Shown: positions 1-7,482, counted from the first letter of the stretch. The stretch: 12,110 nucleotides of DNA from an uncultured Lentisphaeria bacterium (GCA_913042885.1 CAJWLW010000122.1:1-12110), one strand, 5' to 3'. Notes: generated by a model from the letters alone, not told the origin. Numbers and translations: made by a program.

Positions 1-1
1 C

Positions 2-52
2 ATCCAGGGCCGCGGCCGCTTCGGCGGGATTCCGTTGAAGGAACTGGGATGA
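2..52 (+). CDS. Possible C-terminal end of an upstream gene (partial)
   Basis: Reading from base 2, an open frame runs off the left edge and ends at a TGA at 50-52. The visible tail reads IQGRGRFGGIPLKELG, which has a plausible protein-like composition. The other two forward frames also stay open for a while (stops at 36-38 and 91-93), so this frame is only a preference. I do not recognise the family and infer no function. If it is real, the gene lies about 75 bases upstream of the rhodanese lipoprotein and in the same direction. Confidence 0.25.
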   Translation: MQGRGRFGGIPLKELG

Positions 53-111
53 GCGTGCAACACGAACCGAGCGCAGCTTGCTGTCTGGTGTGAAGAAACG
101 GGCGGTGCAAT

Positions 112-118
112 AAGAAGG
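112..118 (+). promoter_or_regulatory. Ribosome binding site of the rhodanese lipoprotein gene
   Basis: AAGAAGG lies 10 bases before the ATG at 129. It supports that ATG, which is followed directly by a basic signal-peptide N-terminus, as the true start. Confidence 0.55.
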
Positions 119-128
119 CACGGCAATC

Positions 129-623
129 ATGAGGCGGAGATTATTGATTTTGGCGGCGGTTGCCCTGGCGCTGTTGGCGTGCAGCAAGCCGTTGCCCGAT
201 GCCGAGAAGCTAGAAACGATCCGCGGTATGTACGAGGAATACAGTAAAGAGTTTCCCGATGTGCCGGCGTTGACTCCGGAGCAGGTGACGGACGAAATGG
301 TCGTCGTCGATGTGCGTACAGACGACGAGATCGGCGTGTCGCGAATCGCCGGGGCGATTACCGAAGCAAAGTTTCGCGCCGGCCGCAACGGCCTGATTGA
401 CCGCAAGATCGTAGTTTACTGCACGATTGGCGCGCGCAGTGGCGAGTACGCGGAGGGCCTGCGGGAAAAGGGTTTCGACGCGTATAACCTCGCCGGCAGC
501 ATCCTGGCCTGGGCTCATGCCGGCAAGCCGCTGGTCGATGCCGAGGGCAAGACAACAAAGCATCTGCATGTCTACGGCAGGGAGTGGGACCTCGCACCGG
601 ACGGCTACGAGGCGCAATGGTGA
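129..623 (+). CDS. Rhodanese-like domain lipoprotein
   Basis: This is a 164-residue exported protein with a single rhodanese domain. The N-terminus is a short type II signal peptide: MRRR, a hydrophobic stretch, then the lipobox LLAC with the lipidated cysteine at residue 18. Serine at +2 rather than aspartate would favour the outer membrane under the proteobacterial Lol rule. The rhodanese fold spans about residues 45-137, with the DVR strand motif at 61-63. The active-site loop CTIGARS has the presumed catalytic Cys98 and matches the CxxGxRS pattern. Rhodaneses form a persulfide on this cysteine and move sulfane sulfur or reduce thiols; the substrate here cannot be read from sequence. A polar tail of about 27 residues follows the domain. 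The start is supported by the upstream AAGAAGG. The gene converges on the metallo-hydrolase gene with a 6-base gap. The domain call is firm, the biological role unknown. Confidence 0.85.
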   Translation: MRRRLLILAAVALALLACSKPLPDAEKLETIRGMYEEYSKEFPDVPALTPEQVTDEMVVVDVRTDDEIGVSRIAGAITEAKFRAGRNGLIDRKIVVYCTIGARSGEYAEGLREKGFDAYNLAGSILAWAHAGKPLVDAEGKTTKHLHVYGREWDLAPDGYEAQW

Positions 624-629
624 GGGTAT

Positions 630-1247
630 CTATTCCGCGCGAACGAACGGGTTCGTCCGCATCTCCTGCCCAATAGTGGTGGCGGGGCCGTGGCCGGGAT
701 GCACGATGGTCTCGGACGGCAGTTTGTAAAGGACCGTGCGGATCGAGTGCAACAGCAGCTCGCCGTCGCCGAGCGGCAGATCGCAGCGGCCGATCGATGA
801 CTGGAACAGAGTGTCGCCGCCGATCAACATTTTGTGCCCGGGAAAGTAGAAACCGACACTGCCTGGTGAATGCCCGGGCGTACGCAGAACTTCGTAGTCG
901 AGCCCGTCGATCGCGATATCCAGTTCCGATACTGTATCGGGCAGGTGCTCGACGGCCGGGATCTCCGGCGGGAAACAGTTCATCGGGCTCTCGTAGACCG
1001 GCAGGTCGTCCGGGTCCAGCCAGACCGGCAGATCATAACGAGACGCGACGGCCGGCAACGCCGCGATGTGATCAAAATGCGCGTGGGTCAGCAGTACGGC
1101 ACGCGGCGTCAGCCCTGCCGTGTCGATGGCATCGATGATACGTTCGGCGTCGTTCGCCGGGTCGACGATATACGCCTGGCCATCGTCGTTGCCGATGATG
1201 CAGCAGTTGGTGAAAAGCGGGCCCAGGCAGAGGACGTGTAGCTGCAT
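630..1247 (-). CDS. Glyoxalase II-like metallo-beta-lactamase fold hydrolase (YcbL type)
   Basis: This is a 205-residue cytoplasmic hydrolase of the metallo-beta-lactamase superfamily, closest in style to short glyoxalase II-like proteins such as E. coli YcbL. Metal ligands are visible in order: THAHFDH (H55, H57, D59, H60), GHSPGS (H126), GGD (D145) and HPGHG (H186). This is the complete dinuclear site. The family hydrolyses thioesters such as S-lactoylglutathione, but many short members have other or unknown substrates. It lacks the long C-terminal substrate domain of true GloB. I start it at the ATG at 1247 because the fold begins immediately there (MQLHVLCLGP). The reading frame stays open to 1310, but those 21 extra codons are basic and lie inside the upstream gene. 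The ATG overlaps the stop of the AICAR transformylase as TGATG, implying translational coupling. Superfamily assignment is firm, substrate is not. Confidence 0.88.
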   Translation of the reverse strand: MQLHVLCLGPLFTNCCIIGNDDGQAYIVDPANDAERIIDAIDTAGLTPRAVLLTHAHFDHIAALPAVASRYDLPVWLDPDDLPVYESPMNCFPPEIPAVEHLPDTVSELDIAIDGLDYEVLRTPGHSPGSVGFYFPGHKMLIGGDTLFQSSIGRCDLPLGDGELLLHSIRTVLYKLPSETIVHPGHGPATTIGQEMRTNPFVRAE

Positions 1248-2368
1248 CAGTGATGTGAGAAGATGCGTTCGGGTGCGTGGAAGAGTGCGACGCTCAACTC
1301 GTTGGCGCACACGATGACAGCGGCGTCTTTCAGCGAGCCAGCCGGGGCGATGATTGCTCGCACGCCGGCCTCGGCGCCGACTTCGACAGCGTCCGGGAAC
1401 GGGAAGAATCCGTCACTGGCCATGACGGCGCTCTCGACCGTGTGTTTGCCTTCGTATTTCTCCTTGAATTTCCACACCGCCTGCTCAACCGCGCCGACAC
1501 GGTCCTGCTCACCCGTACCAACGGCCAGGGTCTCGCCGTTCTTGACGATCACGACGCCGTTCGAGCGCACATTGAGGTTGACATACCACGCAGTCAGGAG
1601 ATCCTCGAGCTGCTGACCGGACACGTCGACAACCGACTCGACGTCCCCGGTTGCTTTGCTCGTGGCGGTGGCGCGGCTCAGGTCATCGACCGACCGCAGA
1701 TTGGTCAACAGCGGATCGGCGATCACCAGCGAGCCGTCCGCCATGACTTTTATCGTGCGCGCCCGGCCGCAGTCGTCACCGACGTAGCGCGGTAGATCGG
1801 CGAGATTACCGCATTTGAGGATGCGTACGTGCTTATTCAGCTTATACTTTTCAAAGTCGTTGAACACCGCGATCGCGTCGTCGGTGAATGCCGGTGCGAC
1901 GACGCATTCGGCGAAGGTCGACATGATCTCGTCGGCCGTATCGGCGTCGACTTCGACGTTGAAGCCCATGACACTCCCGAATGCGGCGCGCGGGTCGCAG
2001 TCACGGGCGCGTATGTACACCGAGCGCAGCGGTTCGTCGTCGACCGCCGCGGCAACACCGCTGGGGTTGACGTGTTTCATGCAGGCGCAGACCGGGCGGG
2101 AGAAGAACTTGCAGATGTTGAGCGCGTACGAGATATCCTCGAGATTGGTTTGCGACAGGCCGCTTTTACCGTCCTTGACGACGTCAAGATCGCCGATGGT
2201 ACACGTGGTGTCGGCCGGTTTGAACCAGGCTGCGGTCTGGTGCGGATTAGTGCCGTAGCGCAGATCGTCGATTTTTTCGAAGGCCACGCCCATCATTTCG
2301 ATGCTGTCCGGATAGTCGCCGACGTGCTTGGTCAGGTAGGTGCTGCGTCCGAGAGATTTGTCGCTCAT
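1247..2368 (-). CDS. Stand-alone AICAR transformylase (PurH C-terminal domain only)
   Basis: The protein catalyses formylation of AICAR to FAICAR with 10-formyl-tetrahydrofolate, the penultimate step of IMP synthesis. From the ATG at 2368 it is 373 residues and covers only the AICARFT half of bifunctional PurH. Visible landmarks are RYGTNPHQ at 37-44, the catalytic Lys-His pair in MKHVNPSG (K98, H99), DPRAAFGS at 125-132, GTGEQDRVGAVEQA at 284-297 and the C-terminal block ASDGFFPFPDAVEVGAEAG. The N-terminal MGS-like IMP cyclohydrolase domain (about 200 residues) is absent, so ring closure must be encoded elsewhere. The frame remains open to a GTG at 2503, but that stretch (bases 2369-2503) has no domain-like sequence. 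An ATG at 2380 is an equally possible start, and neither has a convincing Shine-Dalgarno. It is the first gene of a two-gene operon with the metallo-hydrolase and diverges from pnp. Similar-length stand-alone AICAR transformylases are known in other bacteria; some literature uses other symbols for split PurH. Confidence 0.87.
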   Translation of the reverse strand: MSDKSLGRSTYLTKHVGDYPDSIEMMGVAFEKIDDLRYGTNPHQTAAWFKPADTTCTIGDLDVVKDGKSGLSQTNLEDISYALNICKFFSRPVCACMKHVNPSGVAAAVDDEPLRSVYIRARDCDPRAAFGSVMGFNVEVDADTADEIMSTFAECVVAPAFTDDAIAVFNDFEKYKLNKHVRILKCGNLADLPRYVGDDCGRARTIKVMADGSLVIADPLLTNLRSVDDLSRATATSKATGDVESVVDVSGQQLEDLLTAWYVNLNVRSNGVVIVKNGETLAVGTGEQDRVGAVEQAVWKFKEKYEGKHTVESAVMASDGFFPFPDAVEVGAEAGVRAIIAPAGSLKDAAVIVCANELSVALFHAPERIFSHH

Positions 2369-2585
2369 AATGTTAGGCATTTCGGGTGGCGGTTCACAGT
2401 TGTGGACGAGATTGAAATCGATGCGGCTAACGTATGCAGGCACCACGCGAATGCAAGACGATGGATAAAAGCTGCCACAGAGGCCGGTACTTAAATCCGA
2501 CACGACCTGCCGATTTCATAATCGCCTCGCAGCGCAGGGAGACGCGGTCCGCCATGGGGCACCTCAACCGAAAGCCGATCGAGCC

Positions 2586-2613
2586 TTGACACGACGGGTT
2601 GACGCGCTAAACT
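2586..2613 (+). promoter_or_regulatory. Predicted sigma70-type promoter for pnp
   Basis: A perfect -35 hexamer TTGACA (2586-2591) is followed after 16 bases by TAAACT (2608-2613), a 4/6 match to TATAAT. Transcription would start near 2620, giving a pnp leader of about 290 bases. A second -35-like TTGACG begins at 2599. The position between divergent genes suits a promoter. No experimental support is available from sequence alone. Confidence 0.5.
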
Positions 2614-2669
2614 GTCGCCTTCGTTTGTGTGGACAGATGTGAACAGACGTCATGGGTCGTGGAATTAGA

Positions 2670-2732
2670 CGGTTTAACGATCTGGTACACGCCGCTCGCC
2701 GAGGGCGACTGAGCAGCCGGACTGTTAAACCG
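2670..2732 (+). other. Long inverted repeat / stem-loop in the pnp leader
   Basis: CGGTTTAAC (2670-2678) is the exact reverse complement of GTTAAACCG (2724-2732). Pairing continues inward, with mismatches, through TCTGG (2681-2685) and CCGGA (2717-2721), counting one G-U pair. A small inner hairpin TCGCC/GGCGA (2696-2700 with 2704-2708) sits in the apex. In E. coli the pnp leader forms a stem that RNase III cuts and PNPase then uses to repress its own mRNA. A similar role here is an inference from position only. Confidence 0.4.
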
Positions 2733-2749
2733 CGATTCCGCGATTCGCG
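2731..2749 (+). repeat. Tandem CGCGATTC repeat with short dyad in the pnp leader
   Basis: The octamer CGCGATTC occurs twice head to tail (2731-2738, 2739-2746) directly after the leader stem. CGCGA (2731-2735) can also pair with TCGCG (2745-2749). It is small, and its function, if any, is unknown. Confidence 0.3.
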
Positions 2750-2899
2750 ACATCCCACCGGTAGCCGTTGTGGTTACTTGTCGTTTGTTCCTCCTGCCTG
2801 CACCTCATCAAAAAAACCGCATCCGACGCAGGCGCGTCACGTCACTATGGTGTCTCTACGGCATCCGTACCCGACGTCCCGCCATGTCGGAGCAAGTCC

Positions 2900-2906
2900 A
2901 GGAGGA
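2900..2906 (+). promoter_or_regulatory. Strong ribosome binding site that fixes the pnp start
   Basis: AGGAGGA lies 6 bases before the ATG at 2913. It decides the start: the frame is open upstream to 2652, but only the ATG at 2913 has this site and begins a canonical PNPase N-terminus. Confidence 0.85.
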
Positions 2907-2912
2907 CAACTC

Positions 2913-5024
2913 ATGGCTACTCACTCCGTCGATATCGATTTGGGTGGAGGCAAAACCGCAACGATTGAAACCGGTAAAATGGCGCTGCTTGCAGGCGGCT
3001 CCGTTACCGTGCGCATGGGCGATACGATCGTCCTCGTCGCCGCGTGCTGCGGTGCACCGAGACCAGGCATCGATTTTTTCCCGCTGCAGGTCGACTACCG
3101 CGAAAAGTTCAGCGCTGCCGGTCGTTTTCCCGGCGGTTTCTTCAAGCGTGAAGGCCGCCCGAGCGAGAAGGAAATTCTCACCTGCCGCATGACCGACCGG
3201 CCGCTGCGGCCGCTGTTCCCGAAAGGGTTCAAGGAAGACACACAGATCCAGGCGCTGCTGCTGAGCGCCGACGGCGAGAACGAGGCGGATGTACTGGCAA
3301 TGCTGGGTGCCTCGGCGGCGCTCGTCATTTCCGACATTCCGTTCCTCGGCCCGATCGGGACGCTGCGTGTCGGCCGCGCTGACGGCAACTTCATCGCCAA
3401 CCCGACCCACGAGGAGATGGCCGAGAGCGATCTCGACCTGGTCTACGCCGGCGTTGAGGACAAGGTGATCATGATCGAAGGCGCTTCCGACGAAGTGTCC
3501 GAGGAGGTCTTGCGCGATTCGCTGACTTTCGCCAACGAGGTTGTCAAGAAGCAGATCGCCGCGCAGCGGCAACTGGCCGAAGTGGCAGGCAAAGAAAAGG
3601 TCATGCCCGAGATCCAGCTGGTGCCGCAAGAGATCGCTGATGCCGTATCCGAATTCTGCGACGGCAAATTGCGCGAGCCCTGCCTGATCCCCGAGAAGGA
3701 AAAGCGCTATAAGGCGCTCGACAACTTGCGCGACGAGATGTTCGAATCGTTCGGCGAACGCTTTGCTGACGAGAACGAGAGTCGTCACGCCAAGACGGCG
3801 TTTGTCGACCTGACGGCGGCGACCATCCGTCAGTTGCTGCTGGACGAAAACATCCGCAGCGATGGTCGTGGTCCCGACGACCTGCGCCAGCTCGACTGTG
3901 AAGTCGGCGTGCTGCCCCGGACGCACGGCTCCGGCTTGTTTGCCCGCGGCGAAACGCAGGCCCTGGTCATCACGACGCTGGGTACCGGCCGGGACACGCA
4001 GGACAGCGATGGCATCACCGGTGGCGAGACGTCGAAGGCGTTTATGCTGCACTACAACTTCCCGAACTTCAGTGTCGGGGAGACTGGCCGTATCATGGGC
4101 CCGGGCCGCCGCGAAATCGGTCATGGCGCCTTGGCAGAGCGTTCTGTGGCACGCATGATGCCGAAGGATTATCCGTACACCGTGCGCTGTCTCTCGGAAG
4201 TCATGGCCTCGAACGGGTCGACCTCGATGGCGTCAATCTGCGGTGCAACGCTGTCGATGCTTGATGCGGGCATACCGATGATTCGCCCGGTGGCAGGCAT
4301 TTCCTGTGGCCTGGTCATTGACGGGGACCGGACGGTTCTGCTGACCGATATCCTCGGCAGCGAAGATCACTACGGCGACATGGACTTCAAGGTGGCGGGT
4401 ACGACGGAAGGCATCACCGGCTTCCAGCTCGACTTGAAGATCCCGGGTATTTCCATCGACCTGATGTACGAGGCGATGCTGAAGAACAAGACATCGCGAT
4501 TCAAGATCCTCGAGAGCATGGCGGCATGCATCGCTGAGCCGCGGCCGGAACTCAGCCCCTACGCGCCGCAGATTGAGCAGCTGAAGATCAATCCCGAGAA
4601 GATCGGTGCAATCATCGGGCCGGGCGGCAAGACCATCCGTCAGATCACCGAAGACAACAATGTGCAGATCGACGTCGAGCAGGATGGCGTTGTCAATATC
4701 TACGCTAAAAACGGCGACGACATGGCGAACGCCGTGCGTGCCATTAATTCGCTGACGGCGGAAGTCGAGATTGGCACGATCTATCACGGTGAAGTCAAGA
4801 CAGTGCGCGAATTCGGCGCTTTTGTCGAGGTGATCGCCGGGCAGGACGGGCTCCTGCACATTTCGGAGATGGCTGACTACCGCGTCGAGAAGGTCGAAGA
4901 CATCTGCAAGGAAGGCGACAAGGTGACGGTCAAGGTCATCGACATCGATGACCGCGGTCGTATTCGTCTGAGCCGCCGGGCGGCGCTCGAGGAAATCCAC
5001 GAGGAATCTGCGACCGAAGTGTAA
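2913..5024 (+). CDS. pnp: Polynucleotide phosphorylase (PNPase)
   Basis: This 703-residue enzyme performs phosphorolytic 3'-to-5' degradation of RNA, releasing nucleoside diphosphates, and normally works as a homotrimer in mRNA turnover. All family domains are present in order and length is normal. The first RNase PH-like domain spans about 10-145 (FPLQVDYREKF, GGFFKREGRPSEKEIL). A helical domain follows to about 310. The catalytic second RNase PH-like domain spans about 312-540, with GRRE at 398-401, SNGSTSMAS from 433, and EDHYGDMDF carrying D485 and D491, which match the metal-binding aspartates of the E. coli enzyme. The KH domain has GPGG at 569-572. The S1 domain spans about 619-690 (GAFVEV, DGLLHISEM). 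The start is set by AGGAGGA upstream; the 87-codon in-frame extension is untranslated leader. Unlike many bacteria there is no rpsO directly upstream. The gene converges on the cyclase gene. Confidence 0.98.
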   Translation: MATHSVDIDLGGGKTATIETGKMALLAGGSVTVRMGDTIVLVAACCGAPRPGIDFFPLQVDYREKFSAAGRFPGGFFKREGRPSEKEILTCRMTDRPLRPLFPKGFKEDTQIQALLLSADGENEADVLAMLGASAALVISDIPFLGPIGTLRVGRADGNFIANPTHEEMAESDLDLVYAGVEDKVIMIEGASDEVSEEVLRDSLTFANEVVKKQIAAQRQLAEVAGKEKVMPEIQLVPQEIADAVSEFCDGKLREPCLIPEKEKRYKALDNLRDEMFESFGERFADENESRHAKTAFVDLTAATIRQLLLDENIRSDGRGPDDLRQLDCEVGVLPRTHGSGLFARGETQALVITTLGTGRDTQDSDGITGGETSKAFMLHYNFPNFSVGETGRIMGPGRREIGHGALAERSVARMMPKDYPYTVRCLSEVMASNGSTSMASICGATLSMLDAGIPMIRPVAGISCGLVIDGDRTVLLTDILGSEDHYGDMDFKVAGTTEGITGFQLDLKIPGISIDLMYEAMLKNKTSRFKILESMAACIAEPRPELSPYAPQIEQLKINPEKIGAIIGPGGKTIRQITEDNNVQIDVEQDGVVNIYAKNGDDMANAVRAINSLTAEVEIGTIYHGEVKTVREFGAFVEVIAGQDGLLHISEMADYRVEKVEDICKEGDKVTVKVIDIDDRGRIRLSRRAALEEIHEESATEV

Positions 5025-5049
5025 CTTGCACTTGTGCGAAACTTCCGGG

Positions 5050-5090
5050 CGTGCGGCGTGCAACGCGGCCGCGCGCTCGGTAAACGCACG
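5050..5090. repeat. GC-rich inverted repeats between convergent pnp and cyclase genes
   Basis: CGTGCG (5050-5055) can pair with CGCACG (5085-5090), enclosing a smaller dyad GCGT/ACGC (5056-5059 with 5063-5066) and the palindromic GCGGCCGC. It lies in the 79-base gap where two transcripts meet. No U-tract follows on either strand, so I do not call it an intrinsic terminator. Confidence 0.3.
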
Positions 5091-5103
5091 GTACAAAGAC
5101 GAG

Positions 5104-7482
5104 CTACTTGCCGGTCATCACCCAGACACCCTTCCAATCGGTCGGTGGCGGGTTGTCCTTGAAGTGACGGCATCGATCGATGTACATGCGTGACAGTCCG
5201 TCGCGGTCATTGCAGGCGGTCGCCTGCTCGAACATCGCAATGCCTTTGTCCCATGACTGCGAGCGGTAGTGACCGAGCGCAGCGTTGTAGATTTCCACCG
5301 ACTCGCGCAACGAGTTGTTGCCGTTCTCGTGGTCCAGGATTTCGTAGACTGTGATCGGTTCGTTCTTGCCCTTGACCTGCATCACGTCGACCTGGCGCGC
5401 CAGGTAATCGCCAGTGAGTTTGCGGTATGTCGACTCGCTGATCAGGATGTTCGTGGAGTAATACTTATTAGCGCCTTCGAGGCGGCTGGCGAGATTGACG
5501 CCATCGCCGATGACCGTGTAATCCATCCGCTTCATCGACCCGATATTGCCGGCAAGCACCTCGGCTGTGCTGATACCGATGCCCACGTTGATCGTGTCCT
5601 TGCCGGCGGCGGTGCGGCTGTCGTTGAACTGGTGCAGAATACGCATTGTCTCGAGGCCGGCGGTCACCGCGTGGTCTTCGTCCGCGCCGCTGGTGAAGGG
5701 CACACCGAAGACTGCCAGCATGGCGTCGCCGATGTATTTGTCGAGGATGCCCTTGTTGTTGAAGATGACGTCGACGGTAAGTGTGAAGTACTCGTTGAGC
5801 AGGGACACTGTTTCGGCGGCACCAATGCGTTCTGAAATCGTCGTAAAACTGCGGATATCTGAAAAGAACACCGTTGCTTTCTGGAGCTGGCCGCCGAGCA
5901 TGGCGTCGGATTCCATCAGCTGATCGGCAACTTCCTTGGTCATGTAGCGAGCCAGCGTCCCTTTCATGCGCTTTTCGCTGGTGATGTCTTCAAAGACCAG
6001 CATCGTACCGATGAGCTCGTTCTGCAGGTTGAGCAGCGGCACCAGTGACAGGTTGATCGACATCACGTCGCCGCTGGCCAGTACGATCTCGGTATCCACG
6101 GTTGTGTCGTGCTCGTTGCTTACCTGGACGCGGGCTATGCTCTCGTTAATCCAGTCGTTGTGGCGCCCGAAGTATTCCGTGGCGCTGGCGCCAATTATTT
6201 CTTCGGTGTCCTCGTGGAGAATACGCAGTGCCGCTTCGTTGCAGGTTTCCACGATGAGGTCGGCGTTGAGCGTCATGACCCCGTTGGTGAGGCTGCGCAG
6301 GATTGATTCGTTGTAGTTTTTGATATTGAGGACTTCATCGAAGAGCATGGCGTTTTCAATGGCGACGGTGGCCTGGCTGCAGAAGGCCTTGAGCTTCTTC
6401 TCGTCCTGAGCGTTGAATGGTCCGCCATCCTTGTTGAGGACCTGGGCGACACCGATTGCCTTGCCCTGCTTATTGACGACGGGCATGCACAAAATCGACT
6501 TTGTCCGGTAGCCGGTTTTCTTATCGACGTCCTGGTTGAAGCGATCGTCCTCGTAAGCGTCTTCGATGTTGACGGTCTCGCCGCTGTGCAACACGGAACC
6601 GGCGATGCCAACGCTGCTCGGGAAGCGGATTTCGTTGGTGGTGAGGCCCTGAGCGACCCGCGACCACAGTTCGTCGGTCCGTTCATCGTGGATGAAAAGA
6701 GTGCTGCGGTCGGCATCGAGAATCAGGGTCGTGGTTTCCATGATGCGCTGGAGTAGCGGATCGAGATGCAGCTCAGACGAGATGGCCGTGGTCATCTCGA
6801 GCATCTGTGTTTCTTGTCGTCGCTGCTTTTCGACTTCCTCGAAAAGCTGGGCGTTCTGCAGCGCTGCGGAGGCTTGGGAGGTAATTGACTCGAGCAACTG
6901 CAGGTCTTCGAGATCGAAATCTCCGGCGGTCGGATCTTTATTCAGCAACTGTGTAACGCCGATGATGTCATTGCTGCGCGTACGAATCGGCGCACACATG
7001 ATATTACGCGTTTGGTAGCCCGTCTGCTGGTCGACCTCCTGATTAAAGCGGGGGTCGGCATAGGCTTCGGGGATGATCACGGCTTTGCCGGTGGTGAAAA
7101 CCTCGCCGGCGATCCCGGCAGTTGCCGGGATGCGGATTTCCTTCTCGGCCTTGGCGACGCGCGAATACAGTTCGTTGGTTTCGCGGTCGTGCAGGAACAG
7201 CGTGCCGCGATCTGTTGTGATCGCTTCGGTGGTGATCGAGATGATGCGTTCGAGCACCTCGTCGAGCGCCAGCGTATCGGAAAGCTGATTGGAAACTTCC
7301 AGCAGGGCCGTGACTTTGCCGAGGATATCGGCAATCTTGCCCATGAAATCTTCACGATCGGTCGACGTGAGCGTGTCGAGGATCCGCTTGATATCGGCCT
7401 GGTGCAGCCGATGGTTGAGGATCTGATCGATGATCTCGTGATCGATGTTGATCGGTGTTGTTACAGCATCAAGTTCAGCCAC
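5104..7482 (-). CDS. Class III adenylate cyclase, GAF-GAF-PAS-cyclase (CyaB1/CyaB2-like)
   Basis: The 792-residue protein should make cAMP from ATP in response to ligands bound by its N-terminal sensors. No membrane segments are seen. Order: short helical N-terminus; GAF-A about 71-213; GAF-B about 240-382; PAS about 390-500; cyclase domain about 535-716; TPR-like tail ending WKGVWVMTGK. The cyclase has both metal aspartates (FFSDIRSF D542; DKYIGD D586), a purine-specifying lysine K582, threonine T656 at the second specificity site (DYTVIGD), and transition-state N663 and R667 (VNLASR). Lys plus Thr is the pattern of class IIIb adenylate cyclases, many of which respond to bicarbonate. GAF-B contains NKDGGPFNAQDE (350-361), an exact NKXnFX3DE cyclic-nucleotide motif; GAF-A has only NK...FDLEDL. 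Translation starts at a GTG, with AGG about 6 bases upstream. This layout closely resembles Anabaena CyaB1/CyaB2. ATP specificity is inferred from two residues. Confidence 0.92.
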   Translation of the reverse strand: MAELDAVTTPINIDHEIIDQILNHRLHQADIKRILDTLTSTDREDFMGKIADILGKVTALLEVSNQLSDTLALDEVLERIISITTEAITTDRGTLFLHDRETNELYSRVAKAEKEIRIPATAGIAGEVFTTGKAVIIPEAYADPRFNQEVDQQTGYQTRNIMCAPIRTRSNDIIGVTQLLNKDPTAGDFDLEDLQLLESITSQASAALQNAQLFEEVEKQRRQETQMLEMTTAISSELHLDPLLQRIMETTTLILDADRSTLFIHDERTDELWSRVAQGLTTNEIRFPSSVGIAGSVLHSGETVNIEDAYEDDRFNQDVDKKTGYRTKSILCMPVVNKQGKAIGVAQVLNKDGGPFNAQDEKKLKAFCSQATVAIENAMLFDEVLNIKNYNESILRSLTNGVMTLNADLIVETCNEAALRILHEDTEEIIGASATEYFGRHNDWINESIARVQVSNEHDTTVDTEIVLASGDVMSINLSLVPLLNLQNELIGTMLVFEDITSEKRMKGTLARYMTKEVADQLMESDAMLGGQLQKATVFFSDIRSFTTISERIGAAETVSLLNEYFTLTVDVIFNNKGILDKYIGDAMLAVFGVPFTSGADEDHAVTAGLETMRILHQFNDSRTAAGKDTINVGIGISTAEVLAGNIGSMKRMDYTVIGDGVNLASRLEGANKYYSTNILISESTYRKLTGDYLARQVDVMQVKGKNEPITVYEILDHENGNNSLRESVEIYNAALGHYRSQSWDKGIAMFEQATACNDRDGLSRMYIDRCRHFKDNPPPTDWKGVWVMTGK

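Noticed and set aside
49..93. A 14-codon open frame beginning at the ATGA overlap with the left-edge gene
   Set aside because: It is too short, has no ribosome binding site of note, and nothing about it suggests a leader peptide.
1829..2494. A 221-codon plus-strand frame opposite the AICAR transformylase
   Set aside because: Antisense shadow of a gene with strong family motifs. No domain-like sequence and no ribosome binding site.
2369..2503. N-terminal extension of the AICAR transformylase from a GTG at 2503, possibly a remnant of the missing IMP cyclohydrolase domain
   Set aside because: The 45 extra residues show no MGS-like motif and no ribosome binding site supports the GTG. It looks like open non-coding sequence.
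2640..2760. A tRNA or other classic structured RNA gene in the pnp upstream region
   Set aside because: I tried to fit a cloverleaf and T-loop (GGTTCRANNCC) and found none. The long stem is better described as a leader structure.
2652..2912. An 87-residue N-terminal extension of PNPase
   Set aside because: The strong AGGAGGA site immediately before the ATG at 2913, the canonical N-terminus that starts there, and the low-quality sequence of the extension show it is leader RNA.
2856..4124. A 422-codon open frame on the minus strand opposite pnp
   Set aside because: It lies entirely antisense to the certain PNPase gene and its leader, has no recognisable motif, and reads as a GC-rich shadow of the coding strand.
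5026..5040. Intrinsic terminator right after pnp (TTGCA-CTTG-TGCGA)
   Set aside because: The stem is only about 5 bp with a wobble pair and no U-tract follows it.
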